A DNA stretch of 13,426 bases from JADLDV01 sp964546355. GTDB lineage: Bacteria; Patescibacteriota; Minisyncoccia; Phycocordibacterales; UBA9973. The notes beneath the pieces were generated by a model. The model was not told where the DNA came from. It did not search any database and saw nothing but the letters and a program-made list of their open reading frames with translations. Below are positions 1-6,922 of the stretch, piece by piece (positions within the stretch are counted from its first letter, which is position 1; each line of letters begins with the position of its first letter). The translations under genes and the position numbers were made by a program. Where the stretch lies: positions 1-13,426 of the forward strand of contig CAZJJM010000012.1 in the NCBI GenBank assembly GCA_964546355.1, given 5' to 3'.

Positions 1-43
1 TTGTTGAGTAAGGAAGACCACCAACGTATAATTTCTTTGCCAT
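1..43 (-). CDS. RRM-domain RNA-binding protein, N-terminal fragment (3' part outside window)
   Basis: Reading leftwards from the ATG at 43-41, 14 codons give MAKKLYVGGLPYST before the window edge. LYVGGLPY is the first beta strand (RNP2 motif) of an RNA recognition motif, and a start within three or four residues of RNP2 is typical of the small single-RRM proteins of about 80-110 residues found in cyanobacteria and Patescibacteria. Such proteins bind single-stranded RNA in the cytoplasm and are often linked to cold stress. Only the start is visible, so the rest of the domain, including RNP1, cannot be verified. A promoter at 154-182 on the same strand would give a leader of about 100 nt without an obvious Shine-Dalgarno sequence. 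The identification rests on one short motif plus the correct start context. Confidence 0.75.
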   Translation of the reverse strand, partial: MAKKLYVGGLPYST

Positions 44-153
44 AAAACTTTAACACTAAAACGTTCTTTCTTACTATACGAAATATATAATACGAGAGAA
101 AGTTATTATCTATAATACGTAGAACAAAAGCCCGCGCTTTCTACTACTCTTAT

Positions 154-182
154 ACTATACCACAAATTGCAAAATCCACCAA
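154..182 (-). promoter_or_regulatory. Promoter for the RRM-protein gene
   Basis: On the minus strand, TTGGTG (177-182), a 17-bp spacer and TATAGT (154-159), with a TGG extension directly before the -10 box. Transcription would start near 147, giving a 5' leader of about 104 nt. A second weaker -10 (TATAGT, near 74-79) lies closer to the gene, so the leader length is uncertain. Confidence 0.55.
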
Positions 183-204
183 ACAGCCCATGCACATAAA
201 AAAA

Positions 205-229
205 ACCAGCCCTGAATTACAGGGCTGGT
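205..229 (-). terminator. Intrinsic terminator of the obg-gatB unit
   Basis: Perfect 10-bp GC-rich stem (ACCAGCCCTG / CAGGGCTGGT) with a 5-nt loop. On the minus strand it is followed by a run of about eight T, the classic rho-independent form. On the plus strand the tail is not T-rich, so it acts leftwards. It lies unusually far (about 240 nt) beyond the gatB stop. Confidence 0.85.
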
Positions 230-472
230 AAGATGTTCTTTGTATGCATGATAGCACACCAGAGAAACGGCTAAAAACTCTATTTACCATGTACATACAT
301 GACATAAAACTAACCAATTTAAACTATCCTTACAATTCGCCTTATTCAGACTTGCTCTCGCTGAAGGAAAAGATCTCTAAAAGACCTTTGGTCATGTATA
401 TACTGGCAATGAAGAACACCTATTTACAACCATAATATACATTTATGACCAAAAAGCAACTATGTCTAAGAT

Positions 473-1888
473 TTATCCAAGCATTTCCAAAAGAAGCTTT
501 TTCACCATTGCAGGATTAGCAGAGCCTTTTGATTCTTTCATCACTTGTCCAACAAAAAACATCAGTGCGTTTTCTTTGCCACTCTTATAGTCTGCCACCA
601 CACTTGGGTGTGCTTCAATAAGTTTTGCGAGCATTTCTTTTACTGGACCTTCGTCATTTTGTTGTATCATTCCATGTTCTTGTGCGTATGTTTCTGGGTC
701 AATAGATTGTGACATCATAATCAACAACAAGTCTTTCACTGCGCGAGAAGAAAGTTTATTTTCTGTATACATTTTTACCACAGTTGAAAATGAAGTTGTA
801 TCTGGAAGCTGAAGTGTTGCATCTTTTTTCAATAACCCAAGAATATCACTAACGATGAAATTGGAAGCAATTTTTATTTGATCTTTATCAGTAAGTGCAC
901 CCGCGACACCCTCAAACCATGTTGCAAGAGTCATGTCCGCAATATAGACTTCTATATCTTCACTTTTAATACCAAAATTATCAGCATAGCGAACGCGCTT
1001 CTCTGTAGGTAATTCAGGAAGTCCTGCACGAAGTACTTCAAGGTCAAATGCTTCATGAAGTCTCATCTTTGGAATATCTGGATCTGGGAAGTAGCGATAA
1101 TCCTGACTGTTTTCTTTTTTGCGTTGCGAGAATGTTGTCTGCTTGTTCTCATCCCATCCACGAGTTTCTTGGAGAATTTCATCACCTTTTCCTTCTTCAA
1201 GCAATGTGGTCATACGAGCAATTTCACATTCAGCAGCACGTTCTACTGCACGGAATGAATTGATGTTCTTCACTTCAACTTTTGTACCAAATTTTTCTGG
1301 ATCATCAGACACAGAAATATTAAGCTCCACACGCATTTGTCCCTTTTCCATATTTGCTTCTGATACACCAAGGTACCGGAAAAGTAATTGTAATTCACGA
1401 CCAAAATCACCTGCTTGTTTTGCACTGTGAATTACTGGTTCTGTGACGAGTTCCATGAGTGGCACACCTGCACGGTTGAAATCAACAAGTGAAAAAGCGC
1501 CACGGTCATGCTTACTGTTTGCGGTATCTTCTTCGAGGTGTACACGAGTAATGGCAACACCTGTAACTTCCCCACCAGTCACGATAGGATATTTATATTG
1601 AGAAATCTGATACCCTTTTGGAATATCTGGATAGAAATAGTTCTTACGATCAAATTCACTGAAATCAGCAATCGTACCACCAAGAGCAAGTCCCACACGA
1701 ATCACATGCTCTATTGCTTGTTTATTGGGTACAGGAAGTGTCCCTGGATGAGCCATACACACAGGACAGACGTTTGTATTTGGTTGTTCTTGGTCTGGAT
1801 CATTCTTACATCCGCAAAACATCTTGCGATTGGTATGTAATTCCGCATGTACTTCAAGCCCAATAGTTGTATAGTAGGTTTTTGACAT
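473..1888 (-). CDS. gatB: Asp-tRNA(Asn)/Glu-tRNA(Gln) amidotransferase subunit B
   Basis: GatB binds mischarged Glu-tRNA(Gln) or Asp-tRNA(Asn) and activates the side chain with ATP; GatA supplies ammonia. The 471-residue product has the family length. Visible landmarks are the N-terminal IGLEVHAEL, zinc-type cysteines C25, C27, C41 and C44, RKNYFYPDIPKGYQISQ (81-97), the GatB signature VDFNRAGVPLMELVTEP (135-151), DYRYFPDPDIP, and a C-terminal YqeY-like helical domain of about 150 residues that holds the tRNA. The start is set at the ATG at 1888 (MSKTYYTTIGLEVH); a frame extending to 1960 would run into obg and adds residues with no family match. It begins 13 nt after the obg stop without a Shine-Dalgarno sequence, so it is probably co-transcribed. 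gatA and gatC are not in the window. Confidence 0.97.
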   Translation of the reverse strand: MSKTYYTTIGLEVHAELHTNRKMFCGCKNDPDQEQPNTNVCPVCMAHPGTLPVPNKQAIEHVIRVGLALGGTIADFSEFDRKNYFYPDIPKGYQISQYKYPIVTGGEVTGVAITRVHLEEDTANSKHDRGAFSLVDFNRAGVPLMELVTEPVIHSAKQAGDFGRELQLLFRYLGVSEANMEKGQMRVELNISVSDDPEKFGTKVEVKNINSFRAVERAAECEIARMTTLLEEGKGDEILQETRGWDENKQTTFSQRKKENSQDYRYFPDPDIPKMRLHEAFDLEVLRAGLPELPTEKRVRYADNFGIKSEDIEVYIADMTLATWFEGVAGALTDKDQIKIASNFIVSDILGLLKKDATLQLPDTTSFSTVVKMYTENKLSSRAVKDLLLIMMSQSIDPETYAQEHGMIQQNDEGPVKEMLAKLIEAHPSVVADYKSGKENALMFFVGQVMKESKGSANPAMVKKLLLEMLG

Positions 1889-1901
1889 AAAATAATATAA
1901 T

Positions 1902-2906
1902 TTATTCTTCAATAGAGATTTGTTCAGCGAGCATTTTTTTATCTGCAAGTGTTTGTGCAAGATAGTCTGAAAATTGTTTTATTGATGCATCATCAAACAA
2001 TGAAATAGTGTGAATAGGTTTTTTCAAATCAAGAAAATCGTTTCGAACTTTTTCTACATGACCGAGATCAGTCATATCAGTCTTTGTAAGAAGAATGATT
2101 TCTTCTTTTTCTAGGAGTGATGGATCGTATTGTCCGAGTTCCTTGCGGATTGTTTCGTATACTTCACGAGGATGTTCGTTTTCAAGAGATACAAGATGGA
2201 TCAATGTGTTCGTACGTTTGATATGACGGAGAAACTTAATACCAAGACCTTTTCCTCCTGAGGCTCCCTCGATAAGTCCCGGGATGTCTGCAAGAATATG
2301 TCCGTAGAAATCACCAAGATTCGGATCAAGTGTGGTGAATTGATAATTACCGATCTTTGCTTGTGCACGAGTAAGTGCATTCAAGAGACTTGATTTGCCA
2401 GCATTTGGCAATCCAATCAATCCGACTTCTGCAAAAAGTTGCAGTTCTACGAAAAACGTATCTTCAAGTCCAGGTTTGCCTTTGGTAGATTCCTTGGGAG
2501 TTGTATTGGTAGAACCTTTGAAGTGTTCATTGCCGAATCCACCAAAACCACCTTCAAGAAGAAGTTCTTTTTGACCTACACGTTCGAGTATGAATTTCCG
2601 TTCTGTGCGAGTGTTAGTGACAATAGAACCCATAGGAAGTTCAATAATGATGTCTTTACCATCTGATCCATGACAACTATTACTTCCACCATCTTCTGCT
2701 CGTCCTGCGATAAATTCCCGCTCATGACGGTATTTTGCAAGCACGTGAATATCACTGATTGCGACTACATACACATCGCCACCACGACCACCGTCGCCTC
2801 CAGAAGGACCAGAGAATTCCTTCCCTTTTTCATGACGCCATCGTACAACACCGTCGCCTCCGTCGCCAGCTTTTGCAAAAAATTGAAACTCATCGATAAA
2901 TGCCAT
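1902..2906 (-). CDS. obg: GTPase Obg (ribosome assembly)
   Basis: Obg/CgtA is an essential GTPase that binds the 50S subunit late in assembly and responds to nucleotide state. The 334-residue protein starts with the glycine-rich Obg fold (1-157: KAGDGGDGVVRWRHEKG, GGDGGRGGDVYV, GGFGGFGNEHF). The G domain follows: G1 GLPNAGKS (165-172), G2 TT (191-192), G3 DIPG (207-210). G4 reads TKTD (274-277) instead of the usual NKxD, and G5 is SLF rather than SA. The protein ends soon after the G domain, so the variable OCT C-terminal domain is absent. It is the first gene of an obg-gatB unit, with an extended -10 promoter immediately upstream and essentially no leader. Confidence 0.96.
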   Translation of the reverse strand: MAFIDEFQFFAKAGDGGDGVVRWRHEKGKEFSGPSGGDGGRGGDVYVVAISDIHVLAKYRHEREFIAGRAEDGGSNSCHGSDGKDIIIELPMGSIVTNTRTERKFILERVGQKELLLEGGFGGFGNEHFKGSTNTTPKESTKGKPGLEDTFFVELQLFAEVGLIGLPNAGKSSLLNALTRAQAKIGNYQFTTLDPNLGDFYGHILADIPGLIEGASGGKGLGIKFLRHIKRTNTLIHLVSLENEHPREVYETIRKELGQYDPSLLEKEEIILLTKTDMTDLGHVEKVRNDFLDLKKPIHTISLFDDASIKQFSDYLAQTLADKKMLAEQISIEE

Positions 2907-2914
2907 ATGTATTG

Positions 2915-2943
2915 ACTATATCACAGATACGCTGTATTGAAAA
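2915..2943 (-). promoter_or_regulatory. obg promoter, almost leaderless
   Basis: On the minus strand, TTTTCA (2938-2943), a 17-bp spacer ending in TGA, and TATAGT (2915-2920). The -10 box ends 8 nt before the obg ATG, so the transcript should have a leader of 0-2 nt. There is no room for a Shine-Dalgarno site. Confidence 0.6.
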
Positions 2944-3000
2944 ATAAAACACCATTGGAAAAATCTTCTCTGTTCATGTCATATTATAGATAGTATAAAA

Positions 3001-3027
3001 AAATCGGACAACAAATGTGTCCGATTT
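3001..3027 (-). terminator. Terminator of the secreted membrane protein gene at 3036-3719
   Basis: Perfect 10-bp stem AAATCGGACA / TGTCCGATTT with a 7-nt loop, 9 nt beyond the stop. On the minus strand the stem runs into seven T. It insulates the gene from obg, which has its own promoter. Confidence 0.85.
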
Positions 3028-3035
3028 CTATTCTC

Positions 3036-3719
3036 TTATATCTTATCGATTATCTTGAAATCGTTAAAGAGTTTTGGTTGAATAAAACGTATATACAAAA
3101 CATATCCAATGACTCCTGAAACAATAAGAATACTTTGCTGAAACAAAAATTTTGTTGAGGAAAGACTCTGTTCCAATTCTCCATAATGCATAATAAGAAG
3201 TGTCATTAAAAACAGTAATAAAAATAAAAAAGATTGGTATTTTCTCACCAAGACAACAAGTCCTTTTTTTTGAAATCCGAATATCGATCGAATAAAAAGA
3301 TACCCGACAGACTGAATTAGCAACGTACCAACAACTACCACAAAAATAGGTGCGAAAACATGGAAAATTAATTCAAACCAATCAAGACTAGTTTTTATCT
3401 CGCTCTTCATACTCCATGTATTACTTTGAATATCATAACGATATGTTTCAATTGTTTTTCTTACAACGAAATACATTTCATGCAGAGGTTTTGGTACTAT
3501 ACGAGAAAATTCTTTTGTCGTTTTTGCAATTTTTTCAATCTCTGTACGATTTGCACCCTTAAATGGTAGCGCGATTGAATCATACATCTTATCACTCGTA
3601 TTAATTTCTTTTTGATTAAGAGTGTTTGTATTTACTGAACCTGATTTTTTGGCAAAAATAGGAGAAAAAATGTTGAGCATACAAAAAAATACACTACAAC
3701 AAAATATAAAATGTTTCAT
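3036..3719 (-). CDS. Unrecognised secreted/membrane protein (paralogue A)
   Basis: I do not recognise a family. The 227 residues show a signal peptide (1-23, likely cut after IFA), an exported segment of about 90 residues, three predicted membrane helices (about 115-140, 161-180 and 191-213) and a short charged tail. The exported segment shares an ungapped block with the next gene upstream: PFKGANRTEIEKIAKTTKEF (52-71) against PYEGANPKEVYRAAKSGKKL there, then TI-x-x-Y-x-Y (89-95) and a Trp (102). The two are therefore paralogues, although their membrane parts have diverged. It has its own consensus promoter, a 26-nt AT-rich leader without Shine-Dalgarno, and its own terminator, so it is a single-gene unit. 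The exported part may face the cell surface and the helices anchor it; any specific role would be a guess. Confidence 0.85.
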   Translation of the reverse strand: MKHFIFCCSVFFCMLNIFSPIFAKKSGSVNTNTLNQKEINTSDKMYDSIALPFKGANRTEIEKIAKTTKEFSRIVPKPLHEMYFVVRKTIETYRYDIQSNTWSMKSEIKTSLDWFELIFHVFAPIFVVVVGTLLIQSVGYLFIRSIFGFQKKGLVVLVRKYQSFLFLLLFLMTLLIMHYGELEQSLSSTKFLFQQSILIVSGVIGYVLYIRFIQPKLFNDFKIIDKI

Positions 3720-3751
3720 ATTATTATATATTTAAATGAATATCTAAGTAT

Positions 3752-3780
3752 ATAATAACAAATTATTATATATATGTCAA
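3752..3780 (-). promoter_or_regulatory. Consensus promoter of paralogue A
   Basis: TTGACA (3775-3780), a 17-bp spacer ending in TGT, and TATTAT (3752-3757) on the minus strand. It has a perfect -35, an extended -10 and optimal spacing, with the start expected near 3745 and a 26-nt leader. Confidence 0.75.
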
Positions 3781-3822
3781 GTGTCACGTAGAATCTGTTC
3801 TGACAGTATATGAGAAAAATAA

Positions 3823-3850
3823 AAAATCCCTGAATAATTTCAAGGATTTT
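3823..3850 (-). terminator. Terminator of paralogue B
   Basis: A 12-bp stem AAAATCCCTGAA / TTCAAGGATTTT around the loop TAAT. The single imperfect pair becomes a G-U wobble in minus-strand RNA, and the stem is followed there by a T-rich tail, so the direction fits the gene ending at 3866. Confidence 0.8.
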
Positions 3851-3865
3851 GAAAGAAATATCTCT

Positions 3866-4507
3866 CTACTGAGGAGAAGGTTCAACTATTACATCTTTTT
3901 TATTTTTTCTTATTTTTATTTTAGTAATGAATGATACCAAAAGAAATAGAACAAGAACTAGTAATATGTGCACTGAATTAAAAGCGATTATCATTTTGTT
4001 CAAGACTATCTCCAATAAAACATTGTTGACAAAAATAGAAACAATAAAGCTTAGTATCGAAAGTACGAAATTTTCATAAAATAAAAATTTCGTACTTATT
4101 AAAAATAAACAACTTGCAATAAAACAAATTAATAAAACGATCCAACAATACATGGTTTCTTTTTGGATACCTAAGTCAGTGACAATAATCAATGATTTCC
4201 AAGAACCTCCTTGATACACATATTCTGTAATTGTTTGAACAGAATGGAGATTAAACAAAATATTTTCTTTTGTAGTCACTAACTTTTTTCCACTTTTTGC
4301 AGCTCTATATACTTCCTTGGGATTTGCTCCTTCATAAGGGATAGGTACTGCACCTGAATACATAGAACTTTGAATGAGTATCATATTCCCGTATTGGATC
4401 GTATCAATGAAAGGGACCACGGGTGCATGATGCTGTGCGTGTACTACTGTACTAATAGCCATTACGATAGCTATTGCATAAAGAGATATTGAATTTTTCA
4501 TGTTCAT
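3866..4507 (-). CDS. Unrecognised secreted/membrane protein (paralogue B)
   Basis: No family is recognised. The 213 residues have a signal peptide (to about residue 24, VVHA|Q), an exported segment (25-115), three predicted membrane helices (about 119-139, 147-168 and 178-198) and a basic, Pro-ending cytoplasmic tail. The motif PYEGAN (57-62), the following helix NPKEVYRAAKSGKKL, TITEYVY (92-98) and W103 line up with paralogue A with almost the same spacing, so the pair probably arose by duplication. The start is ATG 4507; ATG 4501 (third codon) is equally possible and would still leave the signal peptide intact. It has its own promoter and terminator, no Shine-Dalgarno sequence, and lies 63 nt beyond the MYG1-family gene, which lacks an obvious terminator, so some read-through into it is possible. 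Confidence 0.85.
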   Translation of the reverse strand: MNMKNSISLYAIAIVMAISTVVHAQHHAPVVPFIDTIQYGNMILIQSSMYSGAVPIPYEGANPKEVYRAAKSGKKLVTTKENILFNLHSVQTITEYVYQGGSWKSLIIVTDLGIQKETMYCWIVLLICFIASCLFLISTKFLFYENFVLSILSFIVSIFVNNVLLEIVLNKMIIAFNSVHILLVLVLFLLVSFITKIKIRKNKKDVIVEPSPQ

Positions 4508-4528
4508 ATAGTTTAATTTTCTAAAAAA

Positions 4529-4556
4529 ACTATATCAAAAAATGAGAAATAGTCAA
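4529..4556 (-). promoter_or_regulatory. Promoter of paralogue B
   Basis: TTGACT (4551-4556), a 16-bp spacer ending in TGA, and TATAGT (4529-4534) on the minus strand. The start is expected near 4522, giving a leader of about 15 nt. Confidence 0.7.
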
Positions 4557-4570
4557 TACCAGAACATTGT

Positions 4571-5476
4571 TTATTGCAATGCTTTTTCTGCAAGAGCAAT
4601 CGCACCATTCTTAGACTCCGCCACACACAAGAAACAGTCTTTGTGACAAAAGAGTGCATCAGGTACACCAGAAAGTGATTGCAGTTCTTCACCTTTCAAT
4701 CCACTCCATTCACGGGGAAGCGATTTCCGACTTTCAAAGCTATTGAATTCGACAGGGACTGTATATACAGACCAACCACCATCACTTCGTGGACTGATCA
4801 CAAAAAGTGGTTCAGGATATGCAATGAGTGCATATCGAGCTTGTACATGTGTATCGAGAATAATAATTCTCTTGTCTGATGATTTTTCATATGCATCTTT
4901 GACGAGAACTTCGAGTGCCACTTGTCCGCGAATATGAGCAAGTTTGCGTGTGATAATTTTTTGTGACAAGACGACAAGGTCGAGAAACGCTTCATCGGTA
5001 GTATCAGCTTCCTGCCATGTCGGTTGCATCATACTGACTACAGAAGAGATATCAGTCACACTAATATCATCAAAAAGTTTTTTATACAATGATACACCGT
5101 TGTCTATAGCATCTATCGCACATACGAATTGTGTATCAAAACGTAGAGCAATCTCTCTGTCGTCTGCAAGTTCTGTACCATATGTTTTCCAAACCAGTCC
5201 AAATGACGCATATGGGATAGTATTCTCACGCACACCCGCACCACCCTTTTGATGATGATCAAAACGAGAGAGCGTCTCATCATATACACCACCGACATCT
5301 ACAACAAAATTCCCTTCTGCAATCTTCTTTTCATCTCGAGTACGAATGATCTGATACTGATACCCGTGTTTCTTGCACCACAACACAAGTGTCGCTACTG
5401 CAAACACATCATCTGCGTGACATGAACCACTGTGTGCAATGATTGTTTTTTTATTGTTTCCGGCGACGAAGTTCAT
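4571..5476 (-). CDS. MYG1/UPF0160-family metal-dependent hydrolase (DHH-like)
   Basis: The product matches the MYG1 (UPF0160) family, whose eukaryotic member is a 3'-5' RNA exonuclease in nucleus and mitochondria; the bacterial role is not settled. Using ATG 5476 (301 residues), the metal-binding motifs are IIAHSGSCHADDVFAVATL (HADD at 20-23), VVDVGGVYD (D60), RFDHHQ (71-76) and AIDAIDNG, followed by the conserved C-terminal stretch with GLKGEELQSLSGVPDALFCH. An in-frame ATG at 5527 would add 17 residues with no family match and lies deep inside dedA, so the start giving a 26-nt overlap with the preceding gene is preferred. It is the last gene of the YqeY, YvlD-like, DedA, MYG1 operon and is probably translationally coupled to dedA. 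All predicted ligands are present, so it is likely active. Confidence 0.9.
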   Translation of the reverse strand: MNFVAGNNKKTIIAHSGSCHADDVFAVATLVLWCKKHGYQYQIIRTRDEKKIAEGNFVVDVGGVYDETLSRFDHHQKGGAGVRENTIPYASFGLVWKTYGTELADDREIALRFDTQFVCAIDAIDNGVSLYKKLFDDISVTDISSVVSMMQPTWQEADTTDEAFLDLVVLSQKIITRKLAHIRGQVALEVLVKDAYEKSSDKRIIILDTHVQARYALIAYPEPLFVISPRSDGGWSVYTVPVEFNSFESRKSLPREWSGLKGEELQSLSGVPDALFCHKDCFLCVAESKNGAIALAEKALQ

Positions 5477-6047
5477 AAAACCGTCGAACAGATTTTTGAA
5501 TGATGACATATGTAAGAATTGATACAAAAATAATAAGTGACCCTGTTTGAATATCCTTGGTAATCGTCAATGCAGTATACCCCAGAGTATACCCAATACC
5601 CATCATGAGGGCTGTCCATGGAATGAGTGACAGGATATCTGCTTTAAGAACAGTACCAAAAGGAACATTTCTCAAACCAGAAAAAATAGTAGTGAAAAGA
5701 TGCACTCCGAGTACAAAAAATCTAGAAACCCAGATTGACCAGAAGGGTTTTGTTTCGAATCTCGGGAAAAATTTTACAATCCGATCTTCGATTTTTTGAA
5801 CCCATGGCCGAGTGCCAATATGAGCTCGTGCGTATTGTCCAATAGAATACCCAATACATGCTTTTGCTACACCACCACCAATCGCGACAGTATAGGCAAC
5901 CGGAAAAGAAAACCACCCGAGATATGCAAAGATACCTGCAACAATAACGGCTATTTCCCCTTCAATAATCAACCCAATAAACAATAATACGTACCCGAGT
6001 ACTTCATGCGTTGCAACAACATATTCCCAAACAAATAATTGATGCAT
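5451..6047 (-). CDS. DedA-family (VTT domain) membrane protein
   Basis: DedA proteins are inner-membrane proteins; characterised members act as lipid-carrier flippases (undecaprenyl phosphate or phosphatidylethanolamine) and support envelope homeostasis. The 198 residues carry the VTT pattern: an early re-entrant/membrane segment with acidic residues (E29-G-E31), a glycine-rich segment (57-59), then the hallmark FWSIWVSRFFVLGVHLF (102-118, conserved Arg 109), SGLRNVPFGTVLKADILS (123-140) with a membrane helix, and the GIGYTLGY helix (150-157). A last helix and an Arg/Lys-rich cytoplasmic tail end the protein. It starts 9 nt after the upstream stop and overlaps the next gene by 26 nt, so it sits in a tightly packed operon. 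The exact substrate cannot be told. Confidence 0.9.
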   Translation of the reverse strand: MHQLFVWEYVVATHEVLGYVLLFIGLIIEGEIAVIVAGIFAYLGWFSFPVAYTVAIGGGVAKACIGYSIGQYARAHIGTRPWVQKIEDRIVKFFPRFETKPFWSIWVSRFFVLGVHLFTTIFSGLRNVPFGTVLKADILSLIPWTALMMGIGYTLGYTALTITKDIQTGSLIIFVSILTYVIIQKSVRRFYELRRRKQ

Positions 6048-6056
6048 ATGGTGTAC

Positions 6057-6398
6057 TTAGTCTATCTGTAAAATTTTCGATAAGATCCAATTGAGAATCG
6101 ATACGACCAATGCTCCGAAAAACGCCGCCATAAATGTTGAAACAGTAAAGCCTGTAATAAATTGAGCAAGGAACCAGAATATCAATCCATTGATTACTAG
6201 TGAGAAAAGTCCGAGTGTAATAATCGTGAGTGGCAATGTCACAATAGTAATGATCGGCTTGATGAGCATATTGATAAACACCAAACATGCACCAACGATA
6301 AACGTCACCCAAAACGGTGAAATACTAATGCCGTCAATAACTGATGCAGTAGCAAATACTGCAAGACTCACAATAATCCAATGAAGTAATAATTTCAT
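6057..6398 (-). CDS. YvlD-type phage_holin_4_2-family membrane protein
   Basis: A 113-residue integral membrane protein with four predicted helices. It carries the family core NMLIKPIITIVTLPLTIITL (43-62) followed by GLFSLVINGLIFWFLAQFI, typical of the YvlD / phage_holin_4_2 family (Pfam PF04020). Despite the name, members are usually chromosomal proteins of unknown function in envelope-stress operons (for example Bacillus yvlD), and no phage genes are nearby. It begins 9 nt after the YqeY stop, with no Shine-Dalgarno site, in the same operon as the DedA-family gene, which fits a shared role in membrane upkeep (inference). Confidence 0.9.
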   Translation of the reverse strand: MKLLLHWIIVSLAVFATASVIDGISISPFWVTFIVGACLVFINMLIKPIITIVTLPLTIITLGLFSLVINGLIFWFLAQFITGFTVSTFMAAFFGALVVSILNWILSKILQID

Positions 6399-6407
6399 AA
6401 TAGAAAA

Positions 6408-6863
6408 TTAAAATAATGAATCAACAACTACTTTTACATCTGTGCCATCAGCCTTACCTTTCAAGTCTTTCATGAGTGCAGACATGAGCATGCCCTTCTT
6501 CGTAGGATCAGTGATACCGAGCTCTGATTGTTTTGCTTGTGCAAAGGTTCGAATCTCATCCTGAGACATCATAGTAGGGAGAAATACTTCAAGTACTTTC
6601 AACTGAGCTGTTTCTTCAGCTACCAGATCTTCTCGTCCACCAGCTTGGAATTGTTCGATAGAATCTTTGCGTTGTTTTGCAAGACGAGTAATGACGGCGA
6701 GTGTTTCTTCATCAGAAAGCATTTCTTGTGGTTTGCGACCCTTTGCAACAAGTTCATTGGTGCACGCAGCACTGATACCTCGATACACATCGAGCTTGAC
6801 CTGATCTTTTGCAAGTAGGGCTTCCTTGATCCCTGCTTTGATTTTTTCATGTAGTGTTTGCAT
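6408..6863 (-). CDS. GatB/YqeY domain protein (stand-alone YqeY)
   Basis: The 151-residue product matches the YqeY family, a free-standing version of the tRNA-binding C-terminal domain of GatB; its cellular role is not established. Visible family landmarks are the N-terminal helix with LHEKIKAGIKEALLAKD, RLAKQRKDSIEQFQAGGRED, the Leu/Pro segment LKVLEVFLPTMMSQDEI, and KKGMLMSALMKDLKGKADG near the end. The start is placed at ATG 6863 (MQTLHEK), which gives the usual family length and lies exactly 6 nt after an extended -10 box; a frame open to 6935 runs across the divergent promoter and is not credible. First gene of a four-gene operon and divergent from the exonuclease. The same window also holds gatB with its own YqeY-like tail, although the two are not linked. 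Confidence 0.93.
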   Translation of the reverse strand: MQTLHEKIKAGIKEALLAKDQVKLDVYRGISAACTNELVAKGRKPQEMLSDEETLAVITRLAKQRKDSIEQFQAGGREDLVAEETAQLKVLEVFLPTMMSQDEIRTFAQAKQSELGITDPTKKGMLMSALMKDLKGKADGTDVKVVVDSLF

Positions 6864-6869
6864 GGACAT

Positions 6870-6899
6870 AGTATACCAAAAAACACCCTCGCGCTCCAA
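6870..6899 (-). promoter_or_regulatory. Leaderless promoter of the YqeY operon
   Basis: On the minus strand, TGG-TATACT (-10 at 6870-6875) followed by exactly 6 nt and the ATG at 6863, so the expected first transcribed base is the A of the start codon. A weak -35, TTGGAG (6894-6899, 18-bp spacing), is upstream. Confidence 0.65.
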
Positions 6900-6907
6900 G
6901 AATACTG

Positions 6908-6916
6908 TGATACAAT
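6908..6916 (+). promoter_or_regulatory. Leaderless extended -10 promoter of the exonuclease gene
   Basis: TGA-TACAAT (-10 at 6911-6916), then 6 nt, then ATG at 6923, so transcription should begin on the start codon. No -35 box is visible. It is back to back with the YqeY promoter in a 59-bp divergent spacer. Confidence 0.65.
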
Positions 6917-6922
6917 ATCTGC

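Larger units (their letters stand above)
44..472. other. Gene-poor intergenic region between the RRM gene and gatB
   Basis: About 430 nt without a convincing gene. From left to right it holds the AT-rich leader and promoter of the RRM gene (44-182), the terminator hairpin (205-229), and about 240 nt (230-472) that would be the 3' untranslated tail of the obg-gatB transcript. A 63-codon open frame on the plus strand (244-435) has no promoter, no ribosome site and no recognisable protein features. No tRNA-like T-loop or cloverleaf was seen on either strand. Confidence 0.6.

Noticed and set aside
244..435. 63-codon plus-strand open frame in the region beyond gatB
   Set aside because: No promoter or ribosome site on that strand, no recognisable protein features, and it lies antisense to the obg-gatB 3' tail.
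1119..1430. Plus-strand open frames antisense to gatB, and similar frames over obg, rmuC and dnaK
   Set aside because: They are codon-bias shadows of strongly conserved genes, with no independent start signals or protein-like composition.
1889..1960. Upstream extension of gatB
   Set aside because: Adds 24 residues with no GatB similarity and overlaps the end of obg; the ATG at 1888 matches the family N terminus.
6057..6398. Evidence of a prophage from the holin-family name
   Set aside because: The protein is of the YvlD chromosomal type, and no integrase, lysin, portal or tail genes are nearby.
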